From NCBI GenBank assembly GCA_021808035.1, contig JAKBCG010000027.1, forward strand, positions 1-13,887: DNA of 13,887 bases, in the 5' to 3' direction. Below the pieces are notes generated by a model. It had not been told where the DNA came from. It did no database searches and saw only the letters and a program-made list of their open reading frames with translations. Source of the stretch: Pseudomonadota bacterium. GTDB lineage: Bacteria > Pseudomonadota > Gammaproteobacteria > Steroidobacterales > Steroidobacteraceae. Shown piece after piece: positions 7,323-13,887 of the stretch. The position numbers were made by a program, and so were the translations under genes. Numbering within the stretch: the first letter of the stretch is position 1; each line of letters begins with the position of its first letter.

Positions 7323-9359
7323 TCAGCCGGGTGGTCGGGCGTGGCCGGCGAGCGGTCGGCCGGTCGCGGTCGCATGCACGCGCGCCTCGGCGAGGTAATC
7401 GCTCCCGGTCTCGAGATGCGCGAGCCGCTCCTCGACGTCGATCTCGACGTGCGGATCGGCCGCACCGGCCCGCTCCGCGGCCACGAGGGCGAGCGCGGTC
7501 GCGATCCGTCGTGCGTGCTCGAGCGCCGCGGCCGAATCGTTGTAATCCACGTGACCGGCCGGATCGTGCACCCGGAAATTGTTGAGGCTGGTCTGGTTCA
7601 CGAGCACGTCGACCGATTGCGCGACGACCCCGGCGACGGCGCCGACGGCGTTGCAGACCGCCGCGTGTTGCGGGATCTCGAGCGCCGCGCCGAGCCGGCG
7701 CGCGATCTCGGGGTAATAGGCGCCGACCGGTGCACCGATCGCGACGATCGGCCGCGCAAGCGCGAGCCGCGCGTCGATGAGCCCGGAGAATCGTTCGCCG
7801 GCGACCACGTCCTCGACCAGGCGCTCGCCGAGCAAGCCCCAGCGCGCGCCGTGCGCCTCGAGCCCCGGATCGTGCGCGAGCGCGGCGGCGAGCAGCGCGC
7901 GGCCACTGGCGCGCACCACGTGGTCGAACGTGCGTTCGCAGAAGCCCGCGGCGGTGTCGGCGCCACGCGCGGCGCGCACGTTGCGCTCCTCGACCGCGAG
8001 GATCCGCGCCCCGCACTCGGCGGCCTCGCGGTTCCAGCCGGCCTGCCGGCCGAGCACGTGCATCGCGTCGGACGGCGTGAAACCCGCGATCGTCGCGAGC
8101 CCGGCATCCGCGAGCCGACGCAGCGCCTCGCGCCCGGCTGCGCCGCGCACGATCGACGACACGCGCTGCGGCTCGGGCGTGAGCGCATCCCAGGCGCTGC
8201 GCTCCTGGCGGGTCAGGTGCGCCGGTGCGTCGCGCTCGGGATTGCGCAGCGCGTATTGCGGCGCGAACGGCGGCAGGCGCTCCTGCTCGGCGAGCGCGCG
8301 CAGGTCCACCAGCACGCCCGGGAACTGGTCCGCGAGCAGCGCTAGCGGCATCGTCTTGCGCGGTCCGACGCACAGGTGCCCGTGCCGGTCGATCACCACC
8401 TCGCTGTCGCCGCCGAGTCCGCAGGTGCGCACGTCGACGGCCTCGACCATCGTGCGCCAGCCGCCGATCAGCGCGCCGTCCGCGTTGACGACGGGCCGAC
8501 CGTTCGACACGATCGCGATGTCCGTGGTCGTGCCGCCCATGTCGGACACGACGAAGTCGTCGAGACCGGTCAGGAAGCCGGCGCCGACCACGCTCGCGGC
8601 GGGTCCCGACAGGATCGTCTCGACCGGGCACTCCAGCGCGACGTCCGCGCGCATCAGCGAGCCGTCACCCTTGACGATCATCAGGGGCGCGTCGATCGAT
8701 TCCTCCTCGAGCACCCGCGCGAGCGCGAGCGTGAGGTGGCGGATCTGGGGCGTGAGCCGCGCGTTCAACGCGGCGGTCAGCGCCCGCCGCGGCGCGTCGA
8801 GCTTCGAGCTCAACTCGTGCGCGCAGGTGACCGGCTTGTCGCAGCGCCCTCGGATCAGCCGCCTCGCCGCAAGCTCGTGCGCGGGATTGCGGACCGAAAA
8901 CCGCGCGGCGACCGCGAACGCCCCGACGCGCGCCGCGAGCGCATCGACCGCGTGCAGGATCGCGGCCTCGTCGAGCGGCTCGCTCTCGGCCCCGGTGGCG
9001 TCGTGACCGCCGGCGATCCGCTGGATGGCGCTCGCGCCGTCGCGCGCAAGCCCGGTCCGCGCGGCCATCGCATCGTCGAACCCGATCAGCAGCACGCCGA
9101 TCGGGCTGAAGCGGTTCTCGACGACCGCGTTGGTCGCGAGCGTCGTCGACACCGAGACGAGACTCACCTCGTCGCGCCGCCGCCCCGGAGGCATCGTCCC
9201 GAGCACCGCGCGGATCGCGCCGCCGATCCCGATCGCGAGGTTCCAGTGCGTGGTCAACGCCTTTGCGCTGGCGACGACGCGCGCCCCGCCCTCGAGCAAC
9301 ACCGCGTCGGTGAAGGTTCCGCCGGTATCGAGGCCGAGCCACAGTTCATCGTGCTTCAT
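7323..9359 (-). CDS. HyuA-type hydantoinase/oxoprolinase family protein
   Basis: The 678-residue product belongs to the HyuA/HydA family of ATP-using subunits found in N-methylhydantoinase, 5-oxoprolinase and acetone carboxylase. The N-terminal ATPase motif GLDTGGTFTDAV is at 9-20. Further family blocks are STTLATNAVVE (71-81), GDGSLM (231-236), SGPAASVVGA (251-260) and the second phosphate motif DMGGTTTD (273-280). Length is normal for a stand-alone A subunit. The usual B subunit (HyuB) is absent from the window, so the reaction cannot be assigned: ATP-dependent ring opening or carboxylation are the family precedents. The ATG at 9359 overlaps the stop of the upstream threonine-aldolase-like gene by 4 bp (ATGA), and the stop is 5 nt from the OpgC-like start, so the three are almost certainly one transcript. 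Family sure, substrate unknown. Confidence 0.9.
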   Translation of the reverse strand: MKHDELWLGLDTGGTFTDAVLLEGGARVVASAKALTTHWNLAIGIGGAIRAVLGTMPPGRRRDEVSLVSVSTTLATNAVVENRFSPIGVLLIGFDDAMAARTGLARDGASAIQRIAGGHDATGAESEPLDEAAILHAVDALAARVGAFAVAARFSVRNPAHELAARRLIRGRCDKPVTCAHELSSKLDAPRRALTAALNARLTPQIRHLTLALARVLEEESIDAPLMIVKGDGSLMRADVALECPVETILSGPAASVVGAGFLTGLDDFVVSDMGGTTTDIAIVSNGRPVVNADGALIGGWRTMVEAVDVRTCGLGGDSEVVIDRHGHLCVGPRKTMPLALLADQFPGVLVDLRALAEQERLPPFAPQYALRNPERDAPAHLTRQERSAWDALTPEPQRVSSIVRGAAGREALRRLADAGLATIAGFTPSDAMHVLGRQAGWNREAAECGARILAVEERNVRAARGADTAAGFCERTFDHVVRASGRALLAAALAHDPGLEAHGARWGLLGERLVEDVVAGERFSGLIDARLALARPIVAIGAPVGAYYPEIARRLGAALEIPQHAAVCNAVGAVAGVVAQSVDVLVNQTSLNNFRVHDPAGHVDYNDSAAALEHARRIATALALVAAERAGAADPHVEIDVEERLAHLETGSDYLAEARVHATATGRPLAGHARPPG

Positions 9360-10417
9360 CGCGCGTGACCCGGGTCGCCGCGCAGCGCCGCGACGAACGC
9401 CTCGACGTCCTCGGCTTGGGTCGCGTAAGAGGTCACGAGCCGGATCGCCACCGCGTCGCCGAGCTCCCGGTACGGCCAGCGGTAGAACAGGAAGCCGTCA
9501 CGCTCGAGCCGTGCGACCGTCGCCTCCGGCAGCGCGACGAACAGCTCGTTGGCCTCGACGGGCTGCAGGAGCCGGGCGTCCGGCGCCTCGCGCAGGCCGG
9601 CCGCGAGCGCGCTCGCCATCGCGTTCGCGTGGCGCGCGTTCGCGAGCCACAGGTCGTCCTCGAGATACGCGACCAGCTGCGCGCTCAGGAAACGCATCTT
9701 CGACCACAGATGCCCGGCGCGCTTGCGTCGTCGGGCGAACTCGGCGGCCCGTGCCTCGTCGAAGAACACGACCGCTTCGGCGCACAGCGCGCCGTTCTTG
9801 GTCGCGCCGAGCGACAGCACGTCGACGCCGGAGCGCCAGGTGATCTCGGCCGGCGAACAGCCGAGATGCGCGACCGCGTTCGCGAACCGCGCGCCGTCCA
9901 TGTGCACGCCGAGGCCGCGTTCGTGCGCGAACCCGGCGATCGCGGCGACTTCGTGCGGCCGGTAGACCGTGCCCCACTCGGTCGCCTGGGTGAGGCTGAC
10001 CGCGGCCGGCTTCACGTGGTGCACCCCCATGTCGTCGGCGAGCGCGATCTGCCATCGCAGGCGTTGCAGGTCGATCTTGCCGTCCGGCGAGGGCAAGCCG
10101 ATCCGCTTCGCGCCCGCGCAGAACATCTCGGGAGCGCCGCACTCGTCGGTCGCCACGTGAGCCGTCTCGTGGCAATAGATCGCCCCGTAGGGCGGCGCAA
10201 GCTGCGCGAGCGCGAGCGCATTCGCCGCGGTGCCGGTCGCGACCGGGAACACCTCGACCGGCCGTTCGAAGACCGCGCTCGCGATCGCCTGCAGGCGCGT
10301 GGTCCAAGGATCCGCGCCGTAGGAAGCGGCGTACCCCTGATTGGCGGCGTGGACCGCCGCGAGGATCGCGGCGGCGGCGGGCGCGACGTTGTCGCTGGTG
10401 AAATGTCGGTTTGGCAT
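9356..10417 (-). CDS. low-specificity threonine aldolase-like PLP enzyme (beta-eliminating lyase family)
   Basis: The 353-residue product is a fold-type I PLP enzyme like LtaE, which cleaves beta-hydroxy amino acids such as L-allo-threonine to glycine and an aldehyde. The family opening HFTSDNVAP is present. HETAH places the cofactor-stacking histidine at H83, VHMDGARFAN gives D174 and R177, and LSLGATKNGA carries the PLP-binding lysine K207. The chosen start is the ATG at 10417: a TACAAT -10 element overlaps the only upstream in-frame ATG (10454-10456), so that ATG would lie before the transcript start, and family proteins begin close to the SDN motif. No clear Shine-Dalgarno is seen. It is first in the operon with the HyuA-like and OpgC-like genes. 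A related beta-eliminating lyase with another substrate remains possible. Confidence 0.88.
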   Translation of the reverse strand: MPNRHFTSDNVAPAAAAILAAVHAANQGYAASYGADPWTTRLQAIASAVFERPVEVFPVATGTAANALALAQLAPPYGAIYCHETAHVATDECGAPEMFCAGAKRIGLPSPDGKIDLQRLRWQIALADDMGVHHVKPAAVSLTQATEWGTVYRPHEVAAIAGFAHERGLGVHMDGARFANAVAHLGCSPAEITWRSGVDVLSLGATKNGALCAEAVVFFDEARAAEFARRRKRAGHLWSKMRFLSAQLVAYLEDDLWLANARHANAMASALAAGLREAPDARLLQPVEANELFVALPEATVARLERDGFLFYRWPYRELGDAVAIRLVTSYATQAEDVEAFVAALRGDPGHAR

Positions 10418-10454
10418 CGGCGGCTGCGCGCGGGTCCCGGTGGCGAAAGGGGGC

Positions 10455-10483
10455 ATTGTATGCGAAGCGCGCGCGCGGTCCGA
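10455..10483 (-). promoter_or_regulatory. candidate promoter of the aldolase-hyuA-opgC operon
   Basis: On the minus strand TACAAT (10455-10460) is a good -10 element in an otherwise very GC-rich gap. The hexamer 17 nt upstream, TCGGAC (10478-10483), is a poor -35, which would fit an activator-dependent promoter. The predicted transcript start near 10447 gives a leader of about 30 nt before the ATG at 10417 and excludes the upstream ATG. Confidence 0.4.
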
Positions 10484-10500
10484 GAGGCGCTCGGATCGAC

Positions 10501-10522
10501 GACCGGATCCATTGACCGGATC
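10501..10522. repeat. direct repeat of GACCGGATC, two copies
   Basis: Identical 9-mers at 10501-10509 and 10514-10522 are 13 bp apart start to start. They lie about 40-65 bp upstream of the candidate -10 of the aldolase operon, where an activator could bind. No regulator can be named. Confidence 0.45.
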
Positions 10523-10536
10523 ATCCCATGAAGACG

Positions 10537-10569
10537 GCGGCGCGGCGGGAGGATCTCCCGCCGCGCCGC
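10537..10569. terminator. strong 15-bp GC hairpin between the TonB receptor gene and the aldolase operon
   Basis: Perfectly paired arms at 10537-10551 and 10555-10569 enclose a 3-nt loop. The hairpin begins about 59 nt after the receptor stop codon on the minus strand. No run of T follows on either strand, so it is not a textbook intrinsic terminator. It may protect the receptor mRNA 3' end or pause polymerase before Rho-dependent ending. It is the only prominent structure between these two genes. Confidence 0.5.
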
Positions 10570-10627
10570 GTCTCGATGGATCCGGCGCGAGCCGAACGCT
10601 CGCCGCCGGGGTCGCCCCCGGCCGGAC

Positions 10628-13045
10628 TCAGCGCTCGCCGCCGAAGTTCACGTGCAGCTCGAGCCCGTAGTACCGGTTCGCATCCCGCGGGATGTAGTAC
10701 AGGATGCTGCCGCCCGGGCCGCCGGTCTGCGCGAACGAGGCGTAGCTGGTATCGGTGATGTTCTTCACCAGCGCGCTCACGGTCACCCGATGATCGGGGT
10801 CGCTGAACGCGAGGCTCGCGTTCCACATGCCGTAGCCGTGCAGCCTGAGGTACGGGTTCTCCCCGCCGTTCGGGCAGTACGAGGTCGTGCAGGTCGCAAA
10901 GTCCGCGTACTGCTGGCTCTGGTAGCTGTAGTTCGTCGACAGCGTCACGTAGAACGGCAGGAGCTTGCGCCAGGTGTAATCCGTCTCGATGTTGCCCTTG
11001 AACTTCGGAGCGAACGGCAGCGCCGACCCGCTCGGCGCGATCGCGTGCGGATTCGCACCCGGGGGCGCGTTGAAGTTCGTCACGTGGGCGTCGGCGTAGG
11101 TGATGCCGGCGTTCATCGACCAGGCGTCGCTCAGGCGCGCCGCACCGGTCATCTCGAAGCCCTGGCTCACCACCGAGCCGGCGTTCGTCAGCTGTGTGAT
11201 CACCACGCCGTTCAGCACCGTCGGGCTGTTCGCCTGGAAGTTGTTGAACTCCTCGCGGAACACGTCGGCGTTCAGGTACGCGTTGCCATCGAGCAACGTC
11301 GACTTCAAGCCGAGCTCGTACGCGGTCGAGGTCTCCGGGGCGAGCGGCGCGGCCTGGCCGTTGTTCTGGTTGAAGTAGACGTTGTACGCCGGGCCTTTGT
11401 ACCCCTTTGCCCAGGTGAAATACGCCATCTCATCGGGTGTCATGTCCCACTGCACCCCGAGCTTGCCCGAGAGATTCGAATGGGACGTGCTGGCCCGACC
11501 CTGGAACGGCAGGCACAGCGGCTGCGGCGCGCAGGTCGCCGAGATCACGCCGCCGCCCCCGATCGGCGACACGTTGTAGTCGTGGTACATCGACAGCTCG
11601 TCGTGGGTCTCGCGCAGACCGACGATTCCGCGGAACGTGCGGGTGAAGTGCAGCGTGCCCTGCCCGTACGCGGCGACGTTGATCGAGTTCGCCCCGAAGG
11701 TCGCGTTCGCGGTCGGCGTCGAGTAGGTCGACAGGCCTGGCATGCACGGCGTCGCGCCGGTCGCATCCGGTGCGAGCGTGCTCGAGGTGCAGACCACGTC
11801 GTCGCGCTCGAAATAGCGGTTCTGCACGTTGTGGTAGTAGAACAAGCCCGCGACGTATTCGAAGAACTGGTGTGCGGGCGAGGTCAGGCGCAGCTCCTCG
11901 GTGAAGGTCGAGGTCGTCTGCGGCCCGATGTCGTGGACCTGGGTGAACGCCCCGCCGACGTACGGCGCGGTCACCGCGAGGTTGTCGCCGTCGCGGATCT
12001 CGTTGAACCACCAGTACCGGTACGCCGCGATGTTCGTGATCGTGTAGTCGTTCACGTTCCAGTCGGTCTGCAGCGAGAGCCCGCGCTCGCGCTCGAGACT
12101 CTGGGTCACCAGATTGGTGTTCACGGTGCGCGTGCGGTCGCCCTGGTAGCCGATCGGCCCGAGCACGCTGGACAGCGCCGCGGCAACCGTGGGCGACGCG
12201 CCACCCGGCGGCGTGCCGGGCGGGGTGCCCGGGACGAACGCGCAGCAGTTGTCGTCGGCTTCGCGCCAGTCGCCGATCATCGTGAAGGTCAGATCGTCGG
12301 TCGGCGTCCACTTCCAGATCGAGCGGATGCCGCGGTGGTTGTAGCCGTTGATCTTCGTGGTGCCCGAATTGACCGACGGCTGATAGAGGTTCGTGATGTT
12401 GCCGTCGTAGCGTCCCGCGAACACCGTCGTCCGGGTCAACAGGTTGTCGGTGATCGGCAGGTTGAGCGAGGCCTTGCTGCGGACCTCGTTGCCCTCGAAG
12501 TAGGACAGGTCGAAGTTCGCGCCGAAGCGGTGGCTCGGCATCACCGACACGACGTTGATCACGCCCGCCGAGGAGTTCTTGCCGAACAAAGTGCCCTGCG
12601 GCCCGGGGATCACCTCGATGCGGGCGACGTCGATCAGGTCACCGAACGCCTCGCCGGAGGTCCCCATCACCACGCCGTCGACCACGTAGCCGACGCTCGG
12701 CTCCGCGCCCAGCGCGAAGTTGATCGTGCCGACACCGCGCAGGAACAGGGAGGTGTTGAACGGGATGTCGCCCTTGTGGAACGTGACTCCCGGCACCTGG
12801 TTGAGCAAGCCCTCGATGTTCACCGCCGCGGAGCGCCCGAGCTGGGCCCCGGTGATCACGGAGACCGCCGCGGGCACGTTCTGCAACTTCTCCGAGCGCT
12901 TCTCGGCGGTGACCACGATCGCCGCGAGCGGCGACTGCACCGCCGGCGCGTTGGACGGCGGTGCCGTCGCGGCGCCGGCCGCTCCCCATCCCGCGCCCGC
13001 GAGCGCGGTCGCCATGCAGATCAACGACCGGATTCTTTTGCTCAT
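10628..13045 (-). CDS. TonB-dependent outer-membrane receptor
   Basis: The 805-residue product is a ligand-gated outer-membrane channel energised by TonB-ExbBD. A signal peptide with basic start MSKRIR and an Ala-rich hydrophobic stretch covers about residues 1-27. A TonB-box-like IVVTAEKR at 43-50 leads into the plug domain (about 51-165, with LRGVG, VVDGVVMG and IEVIPGPQGTLFGKNSSAGVIN). The remaining 640 residues are aromatic-rich beta-barrel strands ending YGLELHVNF plus GGER. Cysteine pairs occur in likely extracellular loops (C267/C268, C419/C434, C505/C511, C719/C724). The ATG at 13045 is preferred to one 33 nt upstream because GTGGGGGTCGTG places a purine-rich ribosome site just before it and the signal peptide then starts correctly. 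It is divergent from an MFS transporter gene, so the two probably import the same compound across the two membranes. Ligand unknown; no siderophore or B12 genes are nearby. Confidence 0.93.
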   Translation of the reverse strand: MSKRIRSLICMATALAGAGWGAAGAATAPPSNAPAVQSPLAAIVVTAEKRSEKLQNVPAAVSVITGAQLGRSAAVNIEGLLNQVPGVTFHKGDIPFNTSLFLRGVGTINFALGAEPSVGYVVDGVVMGTSGEAFGDLIDVARIEVIPGPQGTLFGKNSSAGVINVVSVMPSHRFGANFDLSYFEGNEVRSKASLNLPITDNLLTRTTVFAGRYDGNITNLYQPSVNSGTTKINGYNHRGIRSIWKWTPTDDLTFTMIGDWREADDNCCAFVPGTPPGTPPGGASPTVAAALSSVLGPIGYQGDRTRTVNTNLVTQSLERERGLSLQTDWNVNDYTITNIAAYRYWWFNEIRDGDNLAVTAPYVGGAFTQVHDIGPQTTSTFTEELRLTSPAHQFFEYVAGLFYYHNVQNRYFERDDVVCTSSTLAPDATGATPCMPGLSTYSTPTANATFGANSINVAAYGQGTLHFTRTFRGIVGLRETHDELSMYHDYNVSPIGGGGVISATCAPQPLCLPFQGRASTSHSNLSGKLGVQWDMTPDEMAYFTWAKGYKGPAYNVYFNQNNGQAAPLAPETSTAYELGLKSTLLDGNAYLNADVFREEFNNFQANSPTVLNGVVITQLTNAGSVVSQGFEMTGAARLSDAWSMNAGITYADAHVTNFNAPPGANPHAIAPSGSALPFAPKFKGNIETDYTWRKLLPFYVTLSTNYSYQSQQYADFATCTTSYCPNGGENPYLRLHGYGMWNASLAFSDPDHRVTVSALVKNITDTSYASFAQTGGPGGSILYYIPRDANRYYGLELHVNFGGER

Positions 13046-13156
13046 CACGACCCCCACTGACAGCCCCCTTGAAGTCACGCCCCGTCACGGAGCGCGCGAT
13101 TGTCGGTACCGCGCCACAAACGCGGTCCATCGGATTCCAGTTCGAGCCTAACACGT

Positions 13157-13174
13157 TTGTCCTATATGATACAA
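13157..13174. promoter_or_regulatory. 18-bp dyad, candidate operator in the divergent receptor/MFS region
   Basis: The sequence has perfect two-fold symmetry in TTGT-N3-ATAT-N3-ACAA. It sits in the only AT-rich segment of the gap and overlaps the -35 element of the plus-strand promoter, a position expected for a repressor. The spacing is compatible with a dimeric helix-turn-helix regulator, but no family can be assigned and no regulator gene is visible. Confidence 0.45.
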
Positions 13175-13186
13175 CTCTGCTATAAG
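13157..13186 (+). promoter_or_regulatory. candidate sigma70 promoter of the MFS transporter gene
   Basis: TTGTCC (13157-13162) and TATAAG (13181-13186) are separated by 18 nt and match the consensus at 4 of 6 and 5 of 6 positions. The transcript would have a leader of about 65-70 nt before the ATG at 13261, containing an imperfect CCCC/GGGG hairpin near 13192-13210. The receptor promoter on the opposite strand could not be resolved but probably uses the same AT-rich patch. Confidence 0.45.
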
Positions 13187-13260
13187 ACATTCCCCAGCCG
13201 TCAGGCGGGGGTCGGATCGAAACTGCTAGAGTGGCGCGAACGGCCCGGGGAGGGGAAACG

Positions 13261-13887
13261 ATGAACGAACCGGCGGCTTCGGCGCCCGCACTGGCTGGAT
13301 CACCAGCTTCCGCGGCCAGCGCGACCGGGACCCGGACCGCGATGCGGCTGCGCTGGGTGTTCCTCACGCTGGTCGTCGTCGGCAACATGGTCAACTACGT
13401 CGATCGCGAGATCATCGCGCTGCTGAAGCCGGTTCTCGAGACGCAGTTCCACTGGACCGACCTCGACTACGGGCACATCGTCTCGGCGTTCCAGTTCGCG
13501 TCGATCGTCGCCTACATGGGCGCGGGGTGGTTCCTGGACAGCGTCGGACTGCGGATCGGCTATCCGATCGCGGTCGCGACCTGGAGCCTGTTCGCGATGC
13601 TGAACGCGGCGGTGCGTTCGGTCGCCGGATTCACCGGGATCCGCGTGCTGCTCGGCGTCGCCGAGGCCGGCCAGACACCGGCCGCGGTCAAGACGATCGC
13701 CGCATGGTTCTCGCAGCGCGAGCGCGCGCTCGCGCTCGGCTTCATGAACGTCGGGTCGAATCTCGGCACGATCATCACGCCGTTGCTCGTGCCGCCGCTC
13801 GCGCTCGCGTTCGGCTGGCGCGCCTCGTTCGTGATCACGGGTGCGCTCGGCTTCGTGTGGGTGATCGGCTGGCTCGCCGCGTACCGC
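13261..13887 (+). CDS. MFS transporter, anion:cation symporter (ExuT-like) family, N-terminal 209 residues
   Basis: Inner-membrane carrier of the major facilitator superfamily, cut by the right edge; family members have about 430 residues. The visible part has a 28-residue Ala/Ser-rich cytoplasmic tail, then TM1 with NMVNYVDREIIALLKP (42-57), TM2 and TM3 flanking the motif GWFLDSVGLRIGY (89-101), and the signature block GVAEAGQTPAAVK (132-144) with WFSQRERALALGFMN (149-163). This pattern is typical of the ACS family, which carries sugar acids such as hexuronates, aromatic acids and similar organic anions with protons. The start is well supported by GGGGAGGGGAAACG directly upstream. Divergence from the TonB-dependent receptor suggests shared regulation and substrate. 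The substrate cannot be named. Confidence 0.92.
   Translation, partial: MNEPAASAPALAGSPASAASATGTRTAMRLRWVFLTLVVVGNMVNYVDREIIALLKPVLETQFHWTDLDYGHIVSAFQFASIVAYMGAGWFLDSVGLRIGYPIAVATWSLFAMLNAAVRSVAGFTGIRVLLGVAEAGQTPAAVKTIAAWFSQRERALALGFMNVGSNLGTIITPLLVPPLALAFGWRASFVITGALGFVWVIGWLAAYR

Noticed and set aside
7318..8631. N-terminal extension of the OpgC-like protein into the HyuA gene
   Set aside because: The upstream part is an Arg/Ala-rich shadow of the hyuA-like frame. The conserved OpgC start motif lies just after the ATG at 7317.
10418..10456. Upstream ATG giving 13 extra residues to the aldolase-like enzyme
   Set aside because: It overlaps the TACAAT -10 element, and family proteins start near the SDN motif.
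10652..13060. Roughly 800-codon open frame opposite the TonB-dependent receptor
   Set aside because: Composition is Arg/Val/Asp/His-rich with no recognisable domain, and it is exactly antisense to a convincing receptor gene.

Overview
The window is a GC-rich stretch (about two thirds G+C by eye), densely packed with genes on both strands. The order tRNA-Leu(UAG), tig, clpP, clpX is the classical proteobacterial protein-quality-control cluster. Together with a large TonB-dependent receptor it points to a Gram-negative proteobacterium, most likely a high-GC gammaproteobacterium of the Xanthomonadales/Nevskiales/Steroidobacter type. That placement is inferred from gene order and protein style; no marker phylogeny was possible.

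Region 1 (1-3051, minus strand) reads tRNA-Leu, trigger factor, ClpP, ClpX, with ClpX running off the left edge. It covers nascent-chain folding and then unfolding and degradation. A sigma32-like promoter precedes clpP, and clpX has its own candidate sigma70 promoter. Region 2 (3092-6221) holds a small MbcA/ParS/Xre-type antitoxin homologue on the minus strand with no toxin beside it. Divergent from it lie pyrF (OMP decarboxylase) and a 599-residue soluble PAS-PAS-PAS histidine kinase, which starts inside the pyrF stop codon. The kinase has no response regulator in view, and its first two PAS domains are a tandem duplication carrying the same pair of cysteines.

Region 3 (6214-10417, minus strand) is a tightly coupled three-gene operon: a threonine-aldolase-type PLP enzyme, a HyuA-type hydantoinase/oxoprolinase subunit (4-bp overlap) and an OpgC-family membrane acyltransferase (5-nt gap). 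The last gene ends convergently inside the kinase gene, and the two share one palindromic CTAGCTAG at their stop codons. No HyuB partner is present.

Region 4 (10418-13887) has a strong 15-bp hairpin, an 805-residue TonB-dependent receptor (minus strand) and, divergent from it, an MFS transporter of the anion:cation symporter family cut by the right edge. The roughly 215-bp divergent region holds an AT-rich promoter segment with an 18-bp dyad. This is probably a nutrient-uptake pair: outer-membrane receptor plus inner-membrane carrier under shared control. Its substrate, and any link to the PLP/HyuA operon, cannot be read from the sequence.

No insertion sequence, CRISPR array, prophage or transposon was seen. 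The most unusual items are the duplicated cysteine-pair PAS kinase, the aldolase-HyuA-OpgC operon, the solitary antitoxin and the dyad between the transport genes. None proves a new system by itself.
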